The notes beneath the pieces are model-generated. The model was not told where the DNA came from and did no database searches. It saw nothing but the letters and a program-made list of their open reading frames with translations. Source: Merdivivens faecigallinarum (GTDB lineage: Bacteria > Bacteroidota > Bacteroidia > Bacteroidales > UBA932). From it: a stretch of DNA of 7,086 nucleotides. Position numbers and translations under genes: made by a program. This document shows, in pieces, positions 1 to 6,511 of this stretch. The stretch is from positions 1 through 7,086 of the forward strand of contig JADILY010000120.1 of the NCBI GenBank assembly GCA_017695055.1, read 5' to 3'. Numbering within the stretch: the stretch's first letter is position 1; each line of letters starts with the position of its first letter.

Positions 1-395
1 CGCATATTCTTGACCTGTATGACATTCACATACGCAACCACAAGGACTTGCAAGTGTCGGAGCGTATTACTTCTCTGTTACGAAGTTTCATAGAATTGCT
101 GTATAACGGTGAATATGTCCGGAACAGGGACCTTGAATTTTATGCTTCACGCCTCTGTATCACACCTCACTATCTGTCGGAAATATGCAAAAAAATAAGC
201 GGGAAACCTGCCTCTTACTGGATTGAGCGCTTCGCCATGCAGGAAATCACCCGCCTGCTCAGGCAGAAAGAACTCCCGCTGACAGAAATAGCGGAGCGGA
301 TGAATTTCTCTTCCGTGTCTTATTTTAGCCGGTATGTCCGGAAACGGTTAGGCGTTTGTCCTACTGAATACAGGGTCTTCACGCCTCAGGCATGA
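1..395 (+). CDS. AraC-family transcriptional regulator, C-terminal part (5' end outside window)
   Basis: The frame is open from position 3, with no stop before the window edge, and ends with TGA at 393-395, so this is the 3' part of a longer gene. A TTG at 48 could be read as a start, but the frame runs on upstream and AraC regulators normally carry an N-terminal sensing domain, so I treat it as truncated by the window. Visible is the two-helix-turn-helix AraC DNA-binding domain. The first unit lies at about 129-197 (LEFYASRLCITPHYLSEICK). The second lies at about 276-347 (LTEIAERMNFSSVSYFSRYV), followed by the typical closing motif LGVCPTEYR. Bacteroidales regulators of this kind often have a cupin-like sensor in front of this domain; none of that part is visible, so the ligand and targets are unknown. 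It ends 104 bases before tRNA-Val and is probably a separate unit from the genes downstream. Confidence 0.9.
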   Translation, partial: HILDLYDIHIRNHKDLQVSERITSLLRSFIELLYNGEYVRNRDLEFYASRLCITPHYLSEICKKISGKPASYWIERFAMQEITRLLRQKELPLTEIAERMNFSSVSYFSRYVRKRLGVCPTEYRVFTPQA

Positions 396-402
396 GATTT
401 AC

Positions 403-442
403 TTCGAAAAATGATTTCGAAAAATGATTGAAGAAAAATGAT
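403..442. repeat. 13-bp tandem direct repeat, two exact copies plus one degenerate
   Basis: TTCGAAAAATGAT occurs at 403-415 and again immediately at 416-428. A degenerate third copy (TGAAGAAAAATGAT) follows at 429-442, so the core GAAAAATGAT is present three times. The array lies between the stop of the AraC-type gene and the -33 box of the tRNA promoter. It is A-rich and could act as an upstream promoter element or a binding site, or it could be neutral slippage. Function is not shown by the sequence. Confidence 0.75.
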
Positions 443-451
443 GCAAGAAAA

Positions 452-482
452 TTTGCAGGAACGAAAATTATACTTATCTTTG
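452..482 (+). promoter_or_regulatory. Predicted Bacteroidota sigma-ABfr promoter for tRNA-Val and probably the genes after it
   Basis: A -33 box TTTG at 452-455 is followed, after 19 bases, by a -7 box TATCTTTG at 475-482, a perfect match to TAnnTTTG. Transcription would begin around 488-492, roughly ten bases before the mature tRNA 5' end, which suits RNase P processing. No other promoter match is seen before the MBOAT start at 604, so this promoter may also drive the acyltransferase genes. Confidence 0.7.
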
Positions 483-499
483 CAATCCCAAAACGGAAC

Positions 500-577
500 G
501 GGAGCTTAGCTCAGTTGGTTCAGAGCGTCTGCCTTACAAGCAGAGGGTCGGGGGTTCGACTCCCTCAGCTCCCACCA
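500..577 (+). tRNA. tRNA-Val (anticodon UAC)
   Basis: A full cloverleaf can be folded by eye. The acceptor stem is GGGAGCT (500-506) with AGCTCCC (567-573), the discriminator base is A574, and CCA is encoded at 575-577. The D stem is GCTC/GAGC. The anticodon stem TCTGC/GCAGA encloses the loop CTTACAA, which gives anticodon TAC (UAC in RNA) and so reads GUA and related valine codons. The T arm GGGGG/CCCTC, with one G-T wobble, encloses TTCGACT. It stands alone, not in a tRNA cluster. The MBOAT start codon follows 26 bases later. A small open frame running through this gene is not a protein. Confidence 0.97.
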
Positions 578-603
578 CCCGAAAGGGCAAATCATCACTC
601 ATC

Positions 604-2066
604 ATGCTTTTCAATTCAATCGATTTCGCAATTTTCCTTCCGGTCGTGACAATACTGTATTGGACGGTATTTACCAAAGGGGGGGGGTAAAATTACGCAA
701 CGCATTCCTTTTAATATGTAGCTATTTTTTCTACGGAATGTGGGACTGGCGTTTCCTCGGTCTCCTCGTATTCAGTTCCACGGTCGATTATGTTCTCGGA
801 AGGGCCATTGGGAATACCGGTGAGGATAAGAAGGTACAGAGAAAATCGTTGCTGGCCCTCAGCCTCATAATCAATCTCGGAATACTCGGTTTCTTCAAAT
901 ATGCCAATTTCTTCATAGACAGCATCGACGGGCTGTTCACATTTTTCGGAACAGAACTGCACATATCGACGTTGAATATCATACTTCCGGTGGGCATAAG
1001 TTTCTATACCTTCCAGTCCCTCAGTTATATCATAGATGTTTACCGCCGTAAAATCGAACCCTCGAAGGATATAATCGCTTTCCTTACCTTCATAAGCTTC
1101 TTCCCGCAATTGGTCGCCGGGCCTATCGAAAGGGCCTCGCACCTGCTTCCGCAGTTCAATGATTTGAAAAAATTCGATTATGCCAGAGCGAGGGAAGGAA
1201 TCGTCGAGATATTTATAGGTCTGGTCAAGAAAATGGTAATTGCGGACAGGCTTGCGGTCTATGTGGATTCTGTTTTCCTGACGGCTTCGGGTCAGAACCG
1301 GGGTGAAATAAAGGGCCTGCCTTCCGTTTTGGGCCTGATTTTCTTCGCATTTCAGTTATATATTGATTTTTCCGCTTATTCGCAGATAGCGGTGGGTACG
1401 GCCAAGATATTGGGCTTCAACCTGAGCACCAACTTCCGCAGGCCTTATCTGAGCCGGTCTTTCAATAATTTCTGGGAGCGCTGGCACATCTCGCTGTCCC
1501 AATGGATGAGGGACTATATCTTCATCCCTTTGGGCGGCAGCCGTGAAGGCCGCGTCCGTACCGTGAGGAATCTGCTGATAGTATTCGCGGTCAGCGGATT
1601 GTGGCACGGGGCCTCGTGGAACTTCGTGATTTGGGGCATAATCAACGGTCTTTTCGTGATAATCCTCGATCCGTTGTTGGCCAGATTGAAGATAAAGGGT
1701 TTGCCGGCTTCGGTGATTGTTTTTGTCATGTGGACTCTGTCTCTGGCATTTTTCAGGGCGGAGGGGCTGGATGCCGCCCTTGGAATGATAGGCGGCGTAG
1801 GTTTCGGGAATGCCGGTTCCGTACTTGATTTCGGTCTCGGCGGTAACGAACTGGCTTTCAGCCTTGCCATGCTTGCGGCGCTGATGTGTTTCGAATACGT
1901 GTCCGAAAATCTGGAGCGCAAAGGGAAAAACATTTTAGATATGCTGGTTTTCAGCCGTCCCGCCTGGCTTCGGTGGAGTATCTATATGGTCATGGTATTT
2001 ACTGTCATTCTTTTCGGGGTGTACGCGACGAATAACGACAACAGTTTTATCTATTTTCAGTTTTAA
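604..2066 (+). CDS. MBOAT-family membrane O-acyltransferase (AlgI/DltB/PatA-like), frame broken at a G9 tract
   Basis: This is a polytopic inner-membrane enzyme of the MBOAT family, which passes acyl groups (usually acetyl) across the membrane toward surface polymers. The ATG at 604 opens with MLFNSIDFAIFLPVVTILYW, the usual start of these proteins, but that frame stops at TAA 688-690, directly after nine G. The rest (VKLRNAFLL..., ending NSFIYFQF) lies in the -1 frame, open from a TTG at 660. Joining the frames gives about 487 residues, a normal family length. Family marks include FWERWHISLSQWMRDY (1458-1505) and SGLWHGASWNF, with the probable catalytic His at 1605-1607. An SGNH-like partner follows 5 bases downstream, as in AlgI/AlgJ-type pairs. 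If translation instead began at TTG 660 the protein would be 468 residues and lack the first helix, which is less likely. The acyl acceptor cannot be told. Family is certain; whether this copy is expressed is open. Confidence 0.9.
679..687 (+). repeat. Homopolymeric G9 tract inside the MBOAT coding region
   Basis: Nine consecutive G follow AAA and precede TAAAA. From ATG 604 the tract reads as three Gly codons and then TAA. The downstream coding frame needs one more G (ten) or two fewer (seven). With eight G, the ATG frame would instead hit TAG about 30 bases on. The tract lies just after the first membrane helix, in the loop before the second, where glycine number is unlikely to matter much. 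Runs of this length are prone to slippage in replication and also to sequencing error. Confidence 0.95.
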
Positions 2067-2071
2067 ACGGT

Positions 2072-3193
2072 ATGGGTGTCAGGAAAAAACAAAAACGCGC
2101 GAGGGCCGTTTCGTTCAAGGCCCTGTTGGCCAGAGGTGCGGTGCTTGCCGCCATGGCGGTTTGTATCATAGCCGTATTGGAGAATAAACGGATTTTCGTC
2201 GAGGACAGTGCTAATAACCACGAAGAGTGGAAATGGGACTGGTATTACCGGCTGAAGCAGTACAATATCCCGGTAGACGTGCTTTTTGTCGGCAATTCCC
2301 ATTTGCTTACGGGCATCAATCCTTACGTTTTTACTGAAAAGACAGGACTGTATTGCTTCCTGCTCGGGGCGAGCGGTGTAGGGGTCGCGGATTTGTATTT
2401 TACGATAGAGGAAGCGGTAAAGGTGCAAAAACCGAAGGTCATCGTGCTTGAGACTTACGCCATAAACGATGACGAGCCGTATCGACTGGAAAAAGGAAAA
2501 CTCAATGACCAGATCAACAGTTTCAGGGCTCGCAGGGATACATGGCTGAAAATCCAATCGACCTTTTCGCTTTTCGACTATCACAATGTTCCGATAGCAT
2601 GGTGCGAGACTTTCAGGAACCACAATTATATTTTCACGAAGCCGGACCAGCTGATGCGGAATCTGAAAGGCGAGGGGCCGAGGCGCAGGGTGAGGAACGA
2701 TATTTATCTTGGACAGTTCGCGCGTTTTTCGAAGGGATTGTCGCCGCAGACCCTCGGCCGTTATGAGAGCGAGGGTGCGCCGGTAGACGGAGAAAAATAT
2801 GAAATCAGCAAAAGTTCGGTAAAATATGTCGGGAAAATCGCCCGCCTTTGCCGGGAAAACGGGATTCAGCTGGTGTTTCTGACAGTGCCCATGTATCGCG
2901 GGCACGTGGAAAATTATCAGGTCTGGCATGACAGGCTGGCCGCGCATATCTCGCCACTCAGCCCTTATTGGCTTGACCTCCAGGCTCTCCAGCTGACCGA
3001 TGCCGGGCTTGGGGAGGTTTACGGACCGGCGGCTTTCCAGGATACCTATTCGGCCAACCAGCATCTTACCAATTACGGCATGGCGGTTACGGCAGGTGTC
3101 TTTGCGCAGTATCTCGACCGGATAATGCCTTCTTTGCCCGACCGCAGGGGAGAGCGGCAGTGGCAGGATTTCGTGGCAAGGTTTCCACGATAA
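2072..3193 (+). CDS. Membrane-anchored SGNH/GDSL-like protein, probable partner of the MBOAT acyltransferase
   Basis: The protein has 373 residues. A basic N-terminus (RKKQKRARA) and one hydrophobic segment at about residues 20-36 suggest a single membrane anchor with the main domain outside. VLFVGNSHLLTG at residues 70-81 matches block I of SGNH hydrolase folds, with Ser76 in the nucleophile position. A C-terminal NQHLTNYG at 329-336 supplies a candidate catalytic His331. The usual Asp three residues before this His is Ala328; the nearest upstream acidic residue is Asp324. AlgJ, AlgX, PatB and DltD are SGNH-like proteins that work with an MBOAT partner, and this gene lies 5 bases after such a partner, so a role in O-acylation of a surface polymer is inferred from both fold and context. 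ATG 2072 is chosen because it follows the MBOAT stop directly and precedes the membrane segment. No Shine-Dalgarno sequence is evident, so translation may be coupled to the upstream gene. Confidence 0.8.
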   Translation: MGVRKKQKRARAVSFKALLARGAVLAAMAVCIIAVLENKRIFVEDSANNHEEWKWDWYYRLKQYNIPVDVLFVGNSHLLTGINPYVFTEKTGLYCFLLGASGVGVADLYFTIEEAVKVQKPKVIVLETYAINDDEPYRLEKGKLNDQINSFRARRDTWLKIQSTFSLFDYHNVPIAWCETFRNHNYIFTKPDQLMRNLKGEGPRRRVRNDIYLGQFARFSKGLSPQTLGRYESEGAPVDGEKYEISKSSVKYVGKIARLCRENGIQLVFLTVPMYRGHVENYQVWHDRLAAHISPLSPYWLDLQALQLTDAGLGEVYGPAAFQDTYSANQHLTNYGMAVTAGVFAQYLDRIMPSLPDRRGERQWQDFVARFPR

Positions 3194-3197
3194 TGTT

Positions 3198-3236
3198 CCA
3201 AAGCAAATCCAAAGCAAATAGGAGAGGTTCATTTGC
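3198..3236. repeat. Tandem 11-bp repeat with an inverted GCAAAT/ATTTGC element at the DedA promoter
   Basis: CCAAAGCAAAT occurs at 3198-3208 and immediately again at 3209-3219. The inner GCAAAT of the second copy (3214-3219) is the reverse complement of ATTTGC at 3231-3236, which contains the TTTG -33 box of the predicted DedA promoter. The placement fits an operator, or a weak hairpin after the SGNH gene (6-bp stem, 11-base loop, no T run). It could also be chance in an AT-rich gap. Confidence 0.6.
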
Positions 3237-3263
3237 ATTGCTCTCGGCTTCTTATTATCTTTG
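3232..3263 (+). promoter_or_regulatory. Predicted sigma-ABfr promoter for the DedA-family gene
   Basis: TTTG at 3232-3235 and TATCTTTG at 3256-3263 are separated by 20 bases, a good fit to the Bacteroidota TTTG/TAnnTTTG promoter. The -7 octamer is identical to that upstream of tRNA-Val. Transcription would start around 3270, leaving a leader of about 45 bases before ATG 3316. Confidence 0.7.
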
Positions 3264-3315
3264 CGGCCGTGTTGAATTTTTATGATTCCCGACAAGGGGA
3301 AATGCCGACAGGAGT

Positions 3316-3972
3316 ATGGATTTCATAATTGATTTTATCCTCAATATCGACAAGCACATGGTTGAGATAGTCAACCAGTATCATCTTTGGACTTACGCAA
3401 TACTTTTCCTGATAATTTTCTGTGAAACGGGGCTGGTCGTTACCCCTTTCCTGCCCGGGGACTCGCTTCTTTTCGTGGCCGGTGCGATTTCGGCCCTTCC
3501 GGACTCCCCGCTGAACATCCATCTGCTCGTGCTGATTGTGTTCGTGGCGGCCTTCATCGGGGATTCGTGCAACTATATGATAGGGCATTTTTTCGGAGAA
3601 AAACTGTTCCGCAATCCCGATTCCAAGATATTCAAGAGGAGTTATCTTGACAAGACCCATGAATTTTACAACAAATACGGAGGGAAAACGATAATCATCG
3701 CGCGTTTCGTCCCCATAGTCAGGACTTTCGCCCCTTTCGTAGCCGGAATGGGAAAGATGCACTATGCCTATTTCATCATTTACAATGCCGTGGGAGGAGC
3801 CGCATGGGTGGCGATTTTCTGCTATGTGGGATATTTCTTCGGGGATCTGCCGTTCGTCCAGAACAACCTTAAGCTTCTTATCGTGGCGATAATCCTGATT
3901 TCCATACTACCGGCGGTGATAGAAGTCCTCAGGGCCAGAGTAAAATCGAAAAAATCAGTAGAGAAGGTCTGA
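3316..3972 (+). CDS. DedA-family (SNARE-associated/VTT domain) membrane protein
   Basis: The protein has 218 residues, the common length for bacterial DedA proteins, and several hydrophobic membrane segments. DedA proteins are inner-membrane proteins that support envelope homeostasis; some recycle polyprenyl-phosphate or lipid carriers, and E. coli members are needed for proton-motive-force-linked resistance and cell division. Family motifs are clear: ILFLIIFCETGLVVTPFLPG (residues 29-48) with Glu37, then Asp49, and GGKTIIIARFVPIVRTFAPF with Arg130 and Arg136, followed by VAGMGKM. These acidic and arginine residues match those reported as essential in E. coli YqjA. The tail is basic (RARVKSKK). 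The start fits the family N-terminus; AGGAG lies just one base before the ATG, closer than ideal. The gene has its own predicted promoter and converges on atpG. Its exact substrate is not shown, although a lipid-carrier role beside surface-polymer acylation genes would be coherent. Confidence 0.93.
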   Translation: MDFIIDFILNIDKHMVEIVNQYHLWTYAILFLIIFCETGLVVTPFLPGDSLLFVAGAISALPDSPLNIHLLVLIVFVAAFIGDSCNYMIGHFFGEKLFRNPDSKIFKRSYLDKTHEFYNKYGGKTIIIARFVPIVRTFAPFVAGMGKMHYAYFIIYNAVGGAAWVAIFCYVGYFFGDLPFVQNNLKLLIVAIILISILPAVIEVLRARVKSKKSVEKV

Positions 3973-4008
3973 TTTTCCGGCTGGGGCGGGTGCGTTTTAA
4001 ACAGTCCC

Positions 4009-4917
4009 TTAATTGTTCACCATTGTTCCGCTCACGATGTCCAGCAACTCGTCCGTAATGGCCTGCTGGCGCTGCTTGTTGTACTGGAGTTTGAGCTCCT
4101 GGAGCAGTTTCTGGGCGTTGTCGCTCGCCTCCTGCATGGCTATGGTCCTGGCGGCATGTTCGGCTGCGTTCGCATCCAGAAGCATGGTGAAAATTTTCAG
4201 AACAAGGACTTTCGGAAGAAGTACCTTCAGTACGGACCCCGGGTCCGGTTCGATGATGTAATTTTTCAGATATCCGTTGCCGGCTTCTCCGTCTTTTCCG
4301 TGTCCGTCCCGGTCAAGGGCAAACGGGAGATATGTTTCGTTCATCGGAACTTGCGATGCCGAGGACTTGTAGTGGTTGTATACGAGTTCGATTCTGTCTA
4401 TCTCGCCTTTGAGGTATTTATCTATCAGTTCCTTAGCAAAATCGGCAGCTTCCCTGTACAGATGCTTGTCCGCAAGGGTGTTGAAGTCCCCCTGGGGACT
4501 GAAACCGGCCTTGCTTGCGGCCTCCGCCATTTTTCTTCCTATAGGGTAGACGAGGAGGTCGTCTTTTGAAAGACCGTTTTCAATATATCCGGAGGCAATC
4601 TCCCTGAAATGCCTGATGGCATTGGAGTTGAATGCGCCGCAGAGGGAGCTGTTCGAGGCAACGGCTATTATGGCAACCTTGTGCAGCGGCCTTTCCGTTA
4701 TGTATTCTTCGCATCCGATGGCGGTGCCGTTTTCAGCACTGTCTGAAAGAAGTCTTGACAGGATATCATGCAGTTGCCGCTCGTATGGCAGCATCGTGGT
4801 TATGGCATTCTGCACCTTATGGAGCTTGGCGGCGGCAACCATTTTCATTGCCGACGTGATTTTTAGGGTCCCGTTTATGGAGTTTATCCTGCTTTTTATT
4901 TCTTTCAGTGATGCCAT
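4009..4917 (-). CDS. atpG: F-type ATP synthase gamma subunit
   Basis: The gamma subunit is the central rotor shaft of F1, turning inside the alpha3beta3 ring and coupling it to the c-ring in the membrane. The protein has 302 residues, normal for the family. The N-terminal helix MASLKEIKSRINSINGTLKI with TSAMKMVAAAKL (residues 1-32) and the C-terminal helix AAEHAARTIAMQEASDNAQK to the end (about 251-300) are the two halves of the antiparallel coiled coil. The central Rossmann-like part includes SLCGAFNSN at 91-99; the preceding residues read SNS where many homologues have SDR. A Gly/Asp-rich stretch at about 202-216 (DRDGHGKDGEAGNG) looks like a lineage-specific surface loop. ATG 4917 lies 3 bases after the atpA stop, so it is read from the same mRNA. 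It is the last gene of the visible operon; no clear terminator hairpin follows. Confidence 0.97.
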   Translation of the reverse strand: MASLKEIKSRINSINGTLKITSAMKMVAAAKLHKVQNAITTMLPYERQLHDILSRLLSDSAENGTAIGCEEYITERPLHKVAIIAVASNSSLCGAFNSNAIRHFREIASGYIENGLSKDDLLVYPIGRKMAEAASKAGFSPQGDFNTLADKHLYREAADFAKELIDKYLKGEIDRIELVYNHYKSSASQVPMNETYLPFALDRDGHGKDGEAGNGYLKNYIIEPDPGSVLKVLLPKVLVLKIFTMLLDANAAEHAARTIAMQEASDNAQKLLQELKLQYNKQRQQAITDELLDIVSGTMVNN

Positions 4918-4920
4918 TTT

Positions 4921-6507
4921 TTAAGCTTTATATAGGACGGAAACGGATTCTGCCACTTCCTTTATCGTATTTTCTATCTCTTCGTTTATTTTCCCGGCCG
5001 CAAGAGGTTTCAGTACGTCCTCTTCATGGCCCGCATGCATCCTGTCGAGGAATGTGGTCTGGAAATCCCTTACCTTTTCAAGCGGAATGTCTTTCATGAG
5101 GGCGTGCGTGCCGCAATAAAGTATTGCCACCTGGTCTCCGACAGGCATAGGGGAGTACTGTGGCTGTATCAGGAGTTCGTTGTTCTTCCTTCCCTTGTCT
5201 ATCGACATGGCTGTCACCGGATCCATGTCGCTGCTGAATTTGGAGAATGCTTCGAGTTCCCTGTATTGGGCCTGGTCGATTTTCAGTGTGCCGGCCACTT
5301 TCTTCATACTCTTTACCTGTGCGCTTCCGCCGACTCGTGAAACCGAGATTCCGACATTGATTGCTGGCCTGAAGCCCTGGTTGAAAAGGTCGGTATCAAG
5401 GAAAATCTGTCCGTCCGTAATCGAAATCACGTTTGTAGGGATGTATGCCGATACGTCCCCGGCCTGTGTTTCGATTATAGGAAGGGCTGTAAGCGAGCCC
5501 CCGCACTTTACTTTCCCTTTGAGGCTGTCCGGCAGGTCGTTCATCTTTTCGGCGACTTCCTGCTGGTCGATGATTTTTGCAGCCCTTTCGAGCAGTCTTG
5601 AGTGAAGATAGAATATGTCTCCCGGATATGCTTCCCTTCCTGAAGGCCTTTTCAGTATCAGTGATACCTCGCGGTATGCCACAGCCTGTTTTGAAAGGTC
5701 GTCGTATACGACGAGGGCGTGCCTTCCCGTGTCTCTGAAGTACTCTCCGATGGCGGCCCCGGCAAATGGCGCGTAATACTGCATGGCGGCAGGGTCTGCG
5801 GCCGTGGCGGCAACTACTATGGTGTAGTCCATTGCGCCTTTCTGCCTGAGAGTATTGACGATGCTCGCTACGGTGGATGCCTTCTGGCCGACGGCTACGT
5901 AGATGCAATATACCGGATTGCCCGCAAGGTAGGATTCGCGTTGGTTGATTATGGTGTCGATTGCGATGGCGGTCTTTCCTGTCTGGCGGTCGCCGATTAT
6001 GAGCTCGCGCTGGCCTTTTCCTATAGGAATCATGGCATCAATCGATTTCAGTCCTGTCTGGAGCGGCTGGGTGACCGGCTGGCGGAAAATTACTCCCGGA
6101 GCCTTCCTTTCAAGAGGCATTTCGAGCGTTTCCCCTTCAATCGTCCCCCGTCCGTCGAGCGGAGTTCCGAGAGGGTCGACGACCCTTCCTATCATTCCTT
6201 CCCCAACATCGATTGAGGCTATGCGGCCTGTCCTTTTAACGGTCATGCCTTCCTTGATCTGGTCGGTAGGGCCGAGCAGGACTGCACCGACATTGTCTTC
6301 CTCAAGGTTCATCACAACGGCCATTATTCCGTTTTCAAACTCGATAAGTTCGTTCGCTTCGGCATTGTCCAAACCGAAAATCCTCACTACGCCGTCGCTG
6401 ACCTGCAGGACTTCGCCGATTTCTTCAAACTTGAGTTCGTTCCTGATTTCCTTGAGTTGCCTTAGCAACACATCCGATATTTCGCTTGGTTTTATATTCT
6501 GAGACAT
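4921..6507 (-). CDS. atpA: F-type ATP synthase alpha subunit
   Basis: The alpha subunit forms the F1 alpha3beta3 hexamer with beta and carries the non-catalytic nucleotide sites. The protein has 528 residues, close to the usual 500-530 range. The order is an N-terminal beta-barrel (about 1-95), the nucleotide-binding domain with Walker A GDRQTGKT at 172-179 and Walker B ALVVYDD at 264-270, then SLTALPIIETQAGDVSAYIP at 338-357, then ISVSRVGG at 387-394 with the arginine finger Arg391 that reaches the neighbouring catalytic site, and a helical C-terminus. A short extra segment (EKMNDLPDSLKGKVKCGG, about 320-337) relative to E. coli fits what I recall of Bacteroidales AtpA. The start ATG lies 4 bases after the atpH stop. 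All key residues are present and the frame is intact, so it should be functional. Confidence 0.99.
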   Translation of the reverse strand: MSQNIKPSEISDVLLRQLKEIRNELKFEEIGEVLQVSDGVVRIFGLDNAEANELIEFENGIMAVVMNLEEDNVGAVLLGPTDQIKEGMTVKRTGRIASIDVGEGMIGRVVDPLGTPLDGRGTIEGETLEMPLERKAPGVIFRQPVTQPLQTGLKSIDAMIPIGKGQRELIIGDRQTGKTAIAIDTIINQRESYLAGNPVYCIYVAVGQKASTVASIVNTLRQKGAMDYTIVVAATAADPAAMQYYAPFAGAAIGEYFRDTGRHALVVYDDLSKQAVAYREVSLILKRPSGREAYPGDIFYLHSRLLERAAKIIDQQEVAEKMNDLPDSLKGKVKCGGSLTALPIIETQAGDVSAYIPTNVISITDGQIFLDTDLFNQGFRPAINVGISVSRVGGSAQVKSMKKVAGTLKIDQAQYRELEAFSKFSSDMDPVTAMSIDKGRKNNELLIQPQYSPMPVGDQVAILYCGTHALMKDIPLEKVRDFQTTFLDRMHAGHEEDVLKPLAAGKINEEIENTIKEVAESVSVLYKA

Positions 6508-6511
6508 ATTT

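Noticed and set aside
500..604. A prophage or island attachment site at the tRNA-Val 3' end
   Set aside because: No integrase and no repeated copy of the tRNA 3' end are visible in the window, and the genes on both sides look ordinary.
428..649. A 73-codon plus-strand open frame
   Set aside because: It runs straight through the tRNA-Val gene and its promoter and overlaps the MBOAT start, so it is a chance frame.
660..662. TTG 660 as the true start of the MBOAT gene
   Set aside because: It would delete the conserved first helix, which is plainly encoded from ATG 604 in the other frame. The first residues (DGIYQRGG) are just the shifted reading of that conserved segment. It cannot be ruled out as a weak alternative start.
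3194..3236. An intrinsic terminator after the SGNH-like gene
   Set aside because: The only stem is 6 bp, AT-rich, with an 11-base loop and no T run; it fits better as a possible operator.
2063..3295. A 410-codon open frame on the minus strand opposite the SGNH-like gene
   Set aside because: It covers the plus-strand gene almost exactly, shows no recognisable domain, and would read through the DedA promoter region. The plus-strand frame has a membrane anchor, a GNSH motif and operon spacing.
5396..5908. Long alternative frames opposite or overlapping atpA
   Set aside because: They lie wholly within the intact, strongly conserved atpA and are arginine- and histidine-rich out-of-frame readings of it or antisense shadows.
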